From contig CM077115.1 of assembly GCA_039619475.1 (NCBI GenBank), forward strand, positions 494,533,352-494,597,351: a stretch of 64,000 bases of DNA, given 5' to 3'. Numbering within the stretch: the first letter of the stretch is position 1; every line of letters begins with the position of its first letter. The position numbers and the translations under genes were made by a program. This DNA is from Icerya purchasi. Lineage: Eukaryota > Arthropoda > Insecta > Hemiptera > Monophlebidae. Below the pieces are notes generated by a model. It saw nothing but the letters and a program-made list of their open reading frames with translations, was not told the origin of the DNA and did not search any database. Shown here piece by piece: positions 21,576 to 33,226 of the stretch.

Positions 21576-24460
21576 CTGATGATAAATTAAATAAAGCTTT
21601 AATATTGTAAAAAAGAACAAAAATGTTGCACATTTAATTTATATCGCGATTAAATAAAATATGTATTATAATATTAATAACAACATTCGTGAAATATTTT
21701 GGAAAATTCATTTATAACTAAAAAGTATGAAATAAAAAAAAATTAAAAAATCTTTAAAAACATTTTTCTAAAAATGTATCAAACAAAGTTTACTAAAAAA
21801 GAATAAAATAAATTCCTTAGCACATATAACACTTAAAACCATTTTTTCAACAAGTACAATAATTCTGTGAAAAGTTTTCTCACGAAAAATTAAAATGGAA
21901 AGTGTGGGCGCTGTCGCATCATATTCATTGATACTCTTCTTCTTCGCAGTAAACTTCTTACAAAGTGTAGTCACATGTTCACGTGTAATAGTGATAAATT
22001 TTCTCGATTTGTAGTATAATATTTTCAGAAAGTTAGCATATGTACTATGTGATGTAAATATCGCGTGCGGTGTAGTATATTATATTTCCTACACATGATC
22101 AATAATTTGTTCGGTGTGAACTATGTAATATTTGCCCAAATTTTTTTTTTTCACGTAATTATTGTACTTATTGAGAAAATGTTTTTAAGTTATATATGCT
22201 AAGGATATTATTTTAGTTTTTATTTTTGGTACATTTTTTAGAAAATTGTATTTTTAAAAATTGTTTTTTGTATTTATTTTTTTTAAACTTCATATTAATC
22301 TTATTTAACAGCGATAGAAAATGAAAGAAAGAATTTCTTGCGGGCGTTTGGTGGTTTTAGTCATTTATTCCGTTAGGACCGCTGTGATAAATTTATTTTT
22401 CGACACATTTTAGAATCCCCCCCCCCCCCCCCTATAGAGACGATGTGGTTGCCTCTAGACTGGAGTTACACTCGTGCATTTGACCGAAGCTCCCCTCATG
22501 CATTAAGTGCCGCATTATTCTGTCTGTTCACTAAATCCTCGCTGAATGTCTTCTGTATTCTTTATCCCAGTCATCTCTTAACCTTCCCTGTCTAAAATCC
22601 TATCCTTTCATTCCTTAATCTAATCGTTTTCTTCTACGCTTCTAATCATAGTTGCAGCCACATGGCAGTCAATTTAATTGAATTTAATAATAGGGTAATA
22701 ATAAATGGTAAGATCTTTACGATGCTTGAAAATAGTCTGTTTACTAATGATGTTGCCTTTTTTTGTTTTTATTGTTGTTTTCTTTTTTTTTCTTTTTTTA
22801 ACTAGGTATATGAAAAAGAAGGTTAAATGTCATTGAAGTTTTGAAGCTACTAAAACCTTTTTAAAATCGAATTTAGGTTACAAGTATGTAATTTTAAATT
22901 TCTTTTACATGTTCGCCTGAAAATAAATTTTAAAATTTAATTTTAAATGTTTTATCACGTTTTTGTTGCTCATGCCAACTTTTTTATTCGAATAAGTGCA
23001 GCGTGCGGCTTTGCGGTATTTTTCAGCCGAAATCATCGGTCAATATTCCGATTATTTTTTTCTCCGATTTTTCCCCTAAAATCGCGAATGAACATGTCCA
23101 TGTTGTAAAACTGTCTACGTCATTAAACGGAAAATTTAAAAAACATATCCATTTTAAATACAAATATACATTAGCATACAAGAAAATCAAATGGAATTTT
23201 TGGCATTAGGAAAAGCTAAAGTCGTTCAAACACTGTGCAGTTTTAATACCAACTGAAAATACGGGTTTCTCCCCGATCGAGATCGAAATTATATTTATTT
23301 ATCTTTATATGTACACCGTACCCCCGGCACACCATTACAACAGACGAAGACAATTATAAAGGAAAGAATGAAAAAAAAACAAAAACAAAAAACGAATATG
23401 AATACGATCAACGTCTATACATGTTTAAAGGAATTTTTTTATTAGTATCTTTTTTTCCAAGATATTTCTTTGATATACAGATATGTCACCAAGTAGTAAT
23501 AATCCTATCTCTTCCCATTGAACCTCGGTTGAACTAAAAGTATTTTACTATTATTTTTAACTACAGCAAAGCTGAATTAAAGGAGGCTGCTGTTGAAAAC
23601 CTTCTTATACTGTGTCAGTTCGAGTTTAAGATTTGTTACTTTTTTTTTTACGTACGAATATATGTATAGTTAGCTATTTGTACTTACTTTCATAGTTCAT
23701 TACCGGTATGCAAAATAACGATAGTAATACCCTAAGTAACTCGCGTTTCCTCTTTAATTTCAAAATTTTAGGCATCCATATTTTCTCTAAATTCCAATGC
23801 AAAATTATTTTGACTAATTTTTGTCCGATTATATTAAGCAAAGTAAGTGCATCACTAAGGAGACTTCTTATTTTTAATGTTGTTTTTTGATGACGTATAT
23901 ACGAAAGGAATTATAAAGTTCAGAAATTAAAGGAAGGGAACATAGTCGGCCAGTTTTTTAATCTTTTTTTAGATATCTCAAAAACAAAAATGTCTGCAGG
24001 TAATAAGCCGAATTTGCCATATTTTCCTATCTGCGCCAGATATTTTTTTCTTGTTAATTTTGATTCGAATCGATTTTTGAATTGAAATATCTGAAAAACC
24101 ATAAGGACCGCATCTGTGGTGTAGGAAAGAAAAGATCGAAAATTTCACAGCGATTGCTTACATCTTTAAATTTTTCATTTTTCATTTAAAATTAATATGC
24201 GAATCTTATTTTCTATTAAATCACTTTGCATTAAAATCTATAATTATTACCACCTACTTTTTTCTGTTCAAAAACAGATCTTAATTTTTACTTTAAGACA
24301 ATATGTTTTACAGAACATGGAAAATGCTTTTTTTTTTTTTTTATTATTCTTTTCCCGTGCGAGGAAGAAAGGCACACGTGTTTTTCTTATTTTTTTTTGA
24401 AATTCACATTTACTAATAATCGCGATCTTGCCGTTAAAAATATAATTTATAAATTTACAT
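21576..24460. other. AT-rich non-coding region
   Basis: I recognise no gene over about 2.9 kb. There is a run of about 16 C at 22417-22432. The following ~200 nt are less AT-rich and may be an old repeat. T-runs are frequent. The part at 23890-24130 has the texture of a dispersed insect repeat (gatatctcaaaaac, gaaatatctgaaaaacca) but I cannot assign it. Confidence 0.45.
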
Positions 24461-26235
24461 TTTTTTTTTTTTTTTTTTTTTTATTTATTTATTTATTTAT
24501 TTACTCCGCTGTACCTTACGGTTTTTCAGCCAGAGTTTCTGATATTTACTGTTATTATTTGTTGTTGATGTGTTTTGTTTTGTTATTCATTACATGGTTG
24601 ACAAAGCTGATCAAATTAAAAAAGTTTTTTTTATGTATTTCGGTTATTGGTTTTTTTATTATTTTCCGTTTTTCTCTTTCGTTTTTAAACTTATTGCATT
24701 CGAAGATCGAATGTTAATCATCTGTTTCCTCTTCACAGTCTATACAGATGTCTGTTTCAGCAATTTTAAATCGTTTCATATAGACACCCCATTATTTCCA
24801 TGTCCGGTTAAAAATTGAGTGAAGTTATAATCGGTATAAAAATGTTTCATTTGTAGTCTTCCTTCTAAGTTTGGTACTATTTCCCGTGTTGTTACTTTTC
24901 CAGTATTTGATTTATCACACCTGAGTTGCCAAAGTCGTATACTACTTGAATTAATTTTATTGATTTGTTTTCGTAACTTTTTTTTGCCTAAAGTTTTTTC
25001 TTCTCATTCTAATGTTTTGATTTGGTTTACGGTTTCTAACTTTAAGTCTATAGGTATTATTATTCCTGCTATGATGTTGACCGAAGTATACGATATTGTG
25101 CGATAACCAGAGATTGTTCCTATTAATATTTTCCTTTGTAATTTCAACAGCTTATTCTTGTCTTTTTCTCGTAAAACTGGAAAATATACTGTAGAGCAGT
25201 ATTCTGTTTGGCTTTGTAGAGTACTATTCTATCTTTATATTTGAAGCCGAACATATTTGAATATAGTGATCTTAATTTGAAATAAATTTTTTTAATCTTG
25301 TCTATTATGAATTCGATGTGTTTTCCAAAATTTAAATTTGTGTCTATGATTATTCCCAAGTATTTTATTTCTTTTACTATTTTTATTTTATCTTTATCTT
25401 TATGCATAAGTGTGCTGTTCAACGCAATGTATCATTTCTTCCCTGTCTTGTTTTCTACTTATTAGTAGTGCTTGGGTTTTATTTATGTTGAATTGTAAGC
25501 CTAAGTTTTGAATGTTTTTACTCAATTTTTTTATTGTTTCATTTATATTGTAAACTTTGTCCTTTTTATTAATTCCTGAGACGAACATTATATCATCTGC
25601 GTAGCTTATTGCAGTGTTGACTGAACTACAAATTATGAACTTCGCTCATTGCCATGTTGAAGAGTACTGGCCCTAGAACCGAACCTTGTGGTACTCCTGA
25701 GTTAACACTTTTCTTATATAGGATTTTGTTTTCTTGATTAAATAACCCGATTCTTCTATCTGTTAAGTAGTTACGAATTATAGTTTGTATTGTACCAGAT
25801 ATATTTTTTCTTTTCATTATTTTTAAGATTTCATCAATTTTTATTTGATCAAATGCTCTGGATATGTCAAAGCTGATTAGTAACGTATGTCTTGTTCGTT
25901 TTTTATATTTTTCAATGTAATCTCATAACTTTTTTATTGCTAGCTCGGTTGATTTGTTTTTAAAAAAGCCAAACTGATTTTCGTTTAAAATCGTTTTTTC
26001 TTTTATTTCTGTATCCAGAAAATTTGTTATTATTTTTTCGTATATTTTACTTAAACTAGACAGTAGCGTTATAGGCCTGTATGATTTCGGATTTGTTAAA
26101 TCTTTTCCAGGTTTGTTTATTATTTTAATTTTTCCTTGTTTCCAGACGTTTGGGAAATAATTTAGTTCGATACATTTTTGGTAAATAGATTTAAATATTT
26201 TTTCGTCTACTTTGTGAAGAAGTTTAATCATCTTA
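24461..26235 (-). pseudogene. R1-clade non-LTR retrotransposon, decayed ORF2 3' half
   Basis: On the minus strand, the text from 26231 down reads as an RT entering mid-domain: YQKCIELNYFPNVWKQGKIK, KPGKDLTNPKSYRPITLLS, then KIYEKIITNFLDTEI and NENQFGFFKNKSTELAI. From 25817 it continues with SGVPQGSVLGPVLFNMAMS, then a lost YADD region (YADDIMFVSG-like around 25588), NIQNLGLQFNINKTQALLIS and IKYLGIIIDTNLNFGKHIEF. Further down (24780-25100) are a VNIIAGIIPIDL-like segment and YNFTQFLTGHGN, the latter diagnostic of R1-clade C-termini. The element ends in a plus-strand T-run (24461-24482), its A-tail. Stops and frameshifts break it into at least four frames, and the endonuclease and ORF1 are absent. 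Confidence 0.7.
24483..24505 (+). repeat. (TTTA)n adjoining the R1-type A-tail
   Basis: Six TTTA-type units directly follow the T-run. On the minus strand this reads TAAA repeats just before the A-tail. Confidence 0.7.
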
Positions 26236-26746
26236 ATATAACCTTATTAACGCAAAGTGGGCGGTCCTCGCTAACCAAATAATAAAACGGTTCGATCAAT
26301 TTTTCGTTCTGATAAAAAAAATTTCTTACAGCGTGGTATCTCTTGCATAGTTCGATTCAAAATATCTGATTCGTTTATAGATTCTCACTTTTTATTTTCT
26401 AAATACTATTTCACCGTAAATAAATAAACAATAGCGAATAAATATAATTAATTAATTTTCCAATTTAATTTTGAAATAATAAAACAAATCAAATAAGTGT
26501 AAATCAGAATAAAAATAAATAAAATAAAAAAGTAAACCAAAATGAATTAATTAAATGAATTAATAAATAGAATTAATAAATAGAATTGAAATGAGTATAT
26601 TTAGTACAATTAAAGTGGCGAAAATTGAAATTAAAAATAATATTTTTTATTATTGTTAGTAAAAGTTGAGTATCATTAAAAAATTTTATACATTTTCATC
26701 GGATAAAAAGAAGATATTTTGTTTTAAAAGTATTATATAGGGAAAA

Positions 26747-26773
<27 letters not shown>
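26236..26773. other. AT-rich non-coding stretch
   Basis: There is no gene. The part 26440-26660 is extremely A+T-rich with repeated aattaaat and aataaat words. A near-pure A-run occupies about 26740-26769, just downstream of the tRNA gene in the tRNA's orientation. Confidence 0.5.

Positions 26774-26778
<5 letters not shown>
26774..26778 (-). terminator. Pol III terminator of tRNA-iMet
   Basis: On the minus strand the first T5 run starts 6 nt after the tRNA's 3' end, and a long T-run follows. A run of four or more T is the RNA polymerase III stop signal. Confidence 0.75.
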
Positions 26779-26784
26779 GTTCGT

Positions 26785-26856
26785 TAGCAGAGCGTGGTTT
26801 CGATCCACGGACCTCTGGGTTATGGGCCCAGCACGCTTCCACTGCGCCACTCTGCT
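26785..26856 (-). tRNA. tRNA-iMet-CAU: Initiator tRNA-Met (anticodon CAU)
   Basis: The minus strand gives a complete 72-nt cytosolic initiator tRNA. The acceptor strands AGCAGAG and CTCTGCT pair perfectly, with A as the discriminator. The D-arm region is GGCGCAGTGGAAGCG. The anticodon arm is CTGGGCCCATAACCCAG with anticodon CAU and the three G-C pairs typical of initiators. The T stem CGTGG/CCACG encloses ATCGAAA. A1 pairing with U72, and A54/A60 in the T loop in place of TPsiC, are eukaryotic initiator hallmarks. There is no intron. Internal A and B boxes are intact and a T5 terminator follows, so it is probably a working gene. It initiates translation. Confidence 0.96.
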
Positions 26857-27563
26857 GTGACGATGTAGCATGTCCGTATAGTATATTTTTGATATTACTC
26901 GTGGTGTTGCCAATTGTAAATAAAATGTATAATGCGTGTTTATGCGCGCACCTATGCTTTTTATCTGATAGCACTATGACGATCTTTGATATTTTTATTT
27001 ACACATACTTTCGAAACTGTTGATTTAATCTCGATTATAAGCGCGGTAAAGCTAGAGTTAAAAGGTGAAAGTCAGGTCAATAAAAGAAAAAGAAAAACAA
27101 AAAAAATATTAATTTCCCGCTTAAAATTTCGTATTCAGTTTTAGCAAAAACATCGGGTTATAATATAGGTCATATTTTATAAACCATCTTCCAAAACGTG
27201 CTTCTAAAAATCAGCCAATGTGTAATTGTACAGGTTGTGTATGATCGTAACTGCCCATTTCCGTTCAATCTATTTCAGATGTCGGTAATTTCTCGTTTTT
27301 ACTCTAATTACCTCAGTATAATAATCTTTAAAACGAGAAAACTTTTTTTAATCGAAATTTTCGACCCCTTTCGAAGTTTTACGAATTTCACATTCGTAAT
27401 TTCGTTATGTTCTCGTTTATTTGCAAACGACACAATATTACGAAGCGAGTATTTTTATACTCATAAAGCATCGTTAAATATCCGAAAGAATCGAGATTAG
27501 TCTGAAAGTTTTTCTAATAAAAAGTGCGTAATTTTTTTATTTTTTAATAAACTAACGGTATTT
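26857..27563. other. Non-coding stretch
   Basis: I recognise no gene here. Confidence 0.4.
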
Positions 27564-28609
27564 TGTTTTTCAAGGTAGATCACGTCGGTTTTTATTTAAC
27601 ATCAATATGTGTCAGGTGTGTTAAATTCGGAAGCGCTTTATTCAAAGTATGTTCTGTCGGTAATGACACATTTTTTCCATGTTCCCGGAAATTTATGAAT
27701 ACCAAAGTACAAAAATCTTCCGCTTTTGCTGCGATCCATTCATTGAACCATTTTTTTCACATCTTCGTACGAACCAAAGCGCTGCTTAGCAAGTGCATAA
27801 CCCATCGATGAAAAAAAAGGGGTAGTCGAAAGGAGCCAAGTCTAGTGAGTAATCCGCATCGGCTAGCACTTCCTAATTAAGTGCTTCCTACGTGTCACGA
27901 ACCTATTTTGCTGTTTATGACGGAACATTGCCCTCAAGAAAAATTACCTTGTGTTGCCTTTTTCGATATTCCGGTCATTTTTTGAACAGTGAACGGCTTA
28001 AATCGATTAACTGCTGTTGGTAGCGTTTGGTATTAACTGTTTCAATAGACCTTAACAGCTCATAATAGATCACAGCGTTCCGTCTTGCGGTTAATGTGGA
28101 TGGTGCGCCTGGGTTATCCGTGATCTTTTCCGCTCGAGATTCTCAAAATAAATCCACTTTTCATCCCCAGTAACGATAAAAAAATACTTCTTTTTTTCCA
28201 TCGTTGGAGCAGATTTTTGTGTTTTCGCGTCTCTCCATCTGCCTCCGAAACAACTCATGTGGTACCCATCTTCTGAATCTTTCCCCTTCTCTCGTAGGCG
28301 ATTGGAAACAGCTTGTTAACTAACGCTTAATTGCTCTGTGAGTTGTTTCTGTATTTGTGCACCATCGTCTTCATCAAGCAGTGCAATTCTGCATCTTCGT
28401 ACGTTTTTGACGGTTTTCCGTATTCCTTATCAGCAACATCGAAATTACCACTGTTGAAAAGTCAAAACCACCCCGTTCACATGTATCTTGCGATAAAGCA
28501 TGTTCACCGTAAGCTTATCGATATAATTCAGCGACGCAGGTTTTTCCAAATGAAAACAAAAAATTAATGTTGTCCGCGAATGCTCTTTATTTGCCACAAA
28601 TGTCGACAT
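27564..28609 (-). pseudogene. mariner-type transposase, decayed
   Basis: The minus strand starts with ATG at 28609 and a recognisable mariner N-terminus: MSTFVANKEHSRTTLIFCFH, then LEKPASLNYIDKLTVN. Further on come IALLDEDDGAQIQKQLTEQL, SVSQQAVSNRLREKGKIQKM (the second helix-turn-helix), VTGDEKWI with the first catalytic Asp lost to or near a frameshift, and a LDLAPFDYPFF segment that keeps the third acidic position. The end reads YALAKQRFGSYEDVKKWFNE, WIAAKAEDF. The HDNARPH segment that bears the second Asp is not readable. Length matches a ~345-aa mariner transposase, but several stops and frameshifts kill it. I could not define terminal inverted repeats. Confidence 0.78.
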
Positions 28610-30221
28610 ACCGAACACAACAAAACAATACTACGCAAACCTTCATCAATTTATCATTTACGCGCGTTTGACACGTGTTAATGTCGCAGCGAAGTACCAT
28701 ATGTATCAACTCTGTATACTACACGCTACATTGGTGAATATCTTGCTATTCAAATCCGCATTTCATACTTGTACACCTGATAATAATAACTTTTTAGTTT
28801 CTTCAAAACCGTCGGTAAACATGTATATTTTTCCTTTATATTTCTGTATTTAAAATGAACCGAACAAAGGAAAAAATTATCCTTTATTTTACAGAATTTT
28901 TTTGTTTTCGGGTACATTTAATATTGCCATACCATATTAAGTGAATCTGACGTTGTGCATTGAAATTTTGACAAAATACAAAAAAATTTTACTACTGTAA
29001 AAAAAATTCTGTAACTGAAACGTAATGAAACTAAAATACTGAAATCTGTTTAAATAGATATTAGAATACAACAAACAACGTGAATTACCTGATACAATAT
29101 TTTATCATGTGTCAATTACATTGTAATATTCCATTATATATAATATGTTATTATATGTAATATTCTATTATGAAAAATAATAAAATGATTATTAAAAAGT
29201 TTACATAATAAAATTCATGCGTAAAGAAAATTTATGGGAAAAATTATCTAATTAGGGGTTGCGATTTTTTTTTTTTTTTTTTATATTTATTAATAACCCA
29301 ATAAAAATAATGAAATATTATAAGCGTATCTTAAAAGTAAACATTAAATAAAACCTGCTAAATTTTTTAAGGTAAATGCCCTCCATTTTCAGTAAAAAAA
29401 GAAGGAAAAAAATATTAGTTAGAACTCGCAGCAGGGTAACTAATTATCGTCCGTCTTCTAACTAAGAAATTGAAAACTAAAATAGTATATATATGATATC
29501 TGATTTTGAAGAAGACGCAGAAACTTTGGTTTTACTTGAAGTATTGTCTTTATTAATATACTTCGATACTTCATTAAAGTTTAGAAACAACAAAAATACA
29601 TATTTATCATCTGACTTCGCACGATTTATAATAAACACCTTTTGTAGAACAGGAAAATCGATTTATTTTATGGGAATTATTAGGATACGATCTTCACTAT
29701 ACTTCAGGACTTTTCATCTTTCTTCTCTGTTCCAAATTCCACGTTAATTGTACTGAAATTCCTAATAACTTGATAGAACAATAAAAATTATGTAAAAGGT
29801 TAAGAGAAAGCTATTTTCACCAATTACACACAATATCGTAATGAGTATAAAAATGAAAAAACAAAGCTAGCTGTTTCGTTTAAAACTAATAAAAAAACGT
29901 CAAGTGATTAATACACAAAATCCGAAGTTGCCGTACAAATATTGCATAAATAAATGATTATTATGTAATACTTTTCTTGTCGTGACTGATGATGGCACAT
30001 TAAAAAACCACGCCTAACCGGTTACTCAATGGTGATGTGGAAAAACCGGTTTTTGCGCATCCTTATCAAATTATTTTCTTAAAAGTCCGCCTAATGTCGC
30101 TGCCATGGCCAGCTAACGTCTTATCCCTGTCACCTCTTTTTTTTTTGTTTACAACATGAATTTCAATGAAATTCGACGCGAAACGCTAGATTGCAAACAA
30201 AAAAAAAACAAAAAAAAAGAA
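28610..30221. other. AT-rich non-coding region
   Basis: I recognise no gene. T-runs occur near 29265-29282 and 30138-30148. A short ORF at 29493-29747 is AT-driven and lacks any domain. Confidence 0.45.
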
Positions 30222-33109
30222 TTTTTTTTTCTTCGCATTTTTGGGAACGGCCAACCAAGGGCAATTGGAACAACATCTGGTGAAGGAAAGGAAAGTATGT
30301 AGGAAGCACAAAAAGGATTAGGCAGTTTGAGATGTAAGAACTTAGTGTAGAGAAGGGAGAGAGCTCCTGCACAAGAAGAGAACATTCAAAAAGAATATAA
30401 TCCACAACACAAACGCAGTCGTGATCCGAGGGATGAAAAATATAATGTGAAGAAGAAACAATAGAAAAATAAAGAAGAAATGAAGAAAGACTATTATGGT
30501 TGAAACGAAGACGCGTTATAGAAGAAATAATGGAGCGACTGAAACCAGGAAAATCGGAAAACCAAGACCGTGATGAAGGAAGAGGCTGTATTAGTTCGTA
30601 AAAGGAATGAGGATTAGAAAAGGAGGTAATGTAGATATCCGACCATGATTTGAGGTGCGCTTGCTTAGATGGAAAATGGATATTGTTAGCACGAAATTTA
30701 TTGATAAATTTGCCTTTAGAGAAAGCAGAGCGAGCAAACGAGTCAACTAGGGATTGTTGCCCGCGATGCCGCTATGACTGAGAATAACGGAACGAACTAA
30801 GAAATGATTGGTAATTAAAGAACAAATAGAAAGGATGATTTAGTCGCATGAAGGGAATGGAAAAGAATAGGATATGGCCTGCAAAACATTCATCGAGTCG
30901 GAACAGATAAGGTACTTGCTATTATAGGAGAGAAGTGCAATGAAAAGAACTGCACGGAGTATTGCATACGATTCTGCAGTAAAAATAGAACTGAAGGAAG
31001 GAAGTTTATAAAATTCGTAGTGCGGAAGGAAAGAAACAAGGAAACCATCGCTCTTGGAACTATCCGTAAAAAGGGATAGAAGAAGGAAATAAGGACCTCA
31101 AAACCTCGCTGAACTCGCTTAAGGCGATTGCAGGTGAGCACGCCAAGAAACATGAGAAAGAATAGGAATCTTAAAGGAGGAAAACCGCTAATTAGACGCA
31201 ATGTAGGAATAATCAGAAACTAATTTAGAGGACTTAATAGGAAGACGTTTTATGAGGAAGCGATCCCCGAGAAAGGATCTGCAAATGTGTAAAGGATGAA
31301 TGTTGGCTTCTGAAAGTATTACAGGAATAGGAAAAGATTTCAGAACACCAAGGTAAAGACGAAGACATAAATTCTGGACTCTATCGAGTTTAGAAAGAAG
31401 ATGTTTAGGAGCATTGCCATAAATGAAGGAACAATAATCAAGCTTGGAACGAATAATAAATTTGTACAGAATAAGAAGAATATTGGGGTCGCCGCCCCAT
31501 TTGTGTGGAGAAAGAGCCTTTAGTAAATTAATTCTCTTAAGACAGGAAGTATATAAATAAAAAATATGCTCGCAGAAAAAAGCCAAGATAACAAAAGAAC
31601 CTAACTAATGGAATAGACAGGTTTTTTAAAGAAGTATTAATTAAGGAAATATTATGTGGACGAAAGGAAAAAACCATACAAGCAGATTTAGAGGAAGAAA
31701 TGGTTAGATAGATGTTGGATAGAGCGAATTCAAACATGCTCAACGAATTATTGAGTTCAACATTAGCAGAGATAATGAAAGTTGAGGAGTAATACATGAG
31801 AATATCGTCCGCGAAAAGGAGTGTGGAGGCTGAAACGGGAAGAGAAGTTAATTCAAGCGAGTAGATGTTAAAAAGAGTAGGACTTAAACATGAACCTTGA
31901 GGAAGACCACGGAACACACGTCTAGAGTCAGAAAAAGAATGAGCAAAAAGATGAATGGTTCTGCTTTGAAAGAGTCGAATTATTAGAGAGGAAAGTTGAA
32001 CAAGAATGCCAGCTGAAATCATGTTATTTTTAAGGGATGGAAGATGAACATTATCGAAAGCAAAGACTACATTGACAAAGGCAGCAACCGTGTATTTTCT
32101 TTCGAGAAAAGCTTTGTACATATCAGAAAGAAGGAGACTAATGCAATCAGAAGGACCGAGACCAGGACGAAACCCGAACATATTGTTTCATACCAGATTA
32201 TTATGTTCCAGCCAACAAACAAGGCGCCGGTTAAGCATACTCTCGAATAGTTTTTTTTTTAAGCAAGGAGCCAAAGAAATTAGTCGAAAATAATTTAGGA
32301 TTTTTTTAGGAATAGGGATAATTATAAATGAGTTCCAAATCGGAGAGTTTTCCCGGAACAGTTAAGAGCAAAATCAGGAGAAAATAGGAGAGATCGACTG
32401 CGCTAAAAATGGAAAGACTTTTGTATAGAGTAGGGGATTGATCATTAAGCAGGATAAAACTGTGCCTGAGAATAATGTTTTCAAGAACAGTAATGAATAC
32501 TGTTTCGACCAGAACAACCCCAAAGGGGAAAGTAAGCATTCCAATCGCCTCCAATAGTGAAGTGGGGAGGAATACTATTAAGAAAAGAGGGAAATTGTTG
32601 AGGTTAAAATTAGGAGGAAAGTACGTGCAGACTATGTTTATTGGGCGAGGAAAGATGGAAGAATAGTAATGTGAACTGCGTTCGGATCATGAGAAAGCGA
32701 CACCGAAGAAAATTGTACATTATGGGATTGGAAATGTATGCTATTCTTAATGAGGATGGCAGCACTACCTTATTCTATCAGAACGAACCACGGAAAAATC
32801 TTCAAGTGAAATGTTTCAAATTGTTTGAGCCGTAATTCAGAAATTAAGGCAATATGAATTTAATGTTTATCAAGTAAACTCTCCAAGGTAAGTCTATCAG
32901 CTTACATAAAAAAAAACGGAAAGTATATAAGGAGAAAATTAAGAAAGAACAGAGTTATAGCTAATACAGAAGGTGAAGGAAAAATGTATTCGCGAGTGCA
33001 AAGGTGATGAAATGAACAGAAATTATCTAAGGTGAAGGTTACCGGAGAGGAAAACGGTCAGAGAGTTAGCAAAGTTTGAAGAAGAGTCAACGTCAAAGGA
33101 TGATATCAA
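30222..33109 (-). pseudogene. Family A copy: ORF1 end and decayed ORF2
   Basis: On the minus strand, 33109-33030 completes ORF1. ORF2 follows with a damaged endonuclease (a LLDKH-IHIALISE-like start near 32880, then GGDWNA-like remnants near 32540). At about 32330 the text jumps from the late endonuclease straight to the RT palm entry WNSFIIIPIPKK, so roughly 300 codons are deleted relative to the intact copy. The RT then reads well: MFGFRPGLGPSDCISLLLSD, VNVVFAFDNVHLPSL, GLPQGSCLSPTLFNIYSLEL, LLFADDILMYYSS. A frameshift at about 31586-31537 leads to WGGDPNILLILYKFIIRSKL. RNase H follows in broken form (FFTDSSKSDGF, ITAES-like, GIAGNN). The C-terminus VDYILFEC and ILSFPSPDVVP is near 30270-30400. 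The catalytic FADD survives, but the protein as a whole is not encoded. Confidence 0.8.
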
Positions 33110-33118
33110 GTCCAAGAT
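33110..33118. repeat. Target-site duplication, left copy (GTCCAAGAT)
   Basis: The 9-bp word abuts the T-run that is the Jockey element's A-tail. An identical copy at 36542-36550 abuts the element's other end. Confidence 0.85.
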
Positions 33119-33226
33119 TTTTTTTTTTTTTTTTTTTTCCACACCTAGCTGCTAGAGCTATCAGAGGAAGTTTTGACTTTAAATCACTTGAACGGCATTC
33201 CTTCCAGCAAAGGGATACCTAATTAT

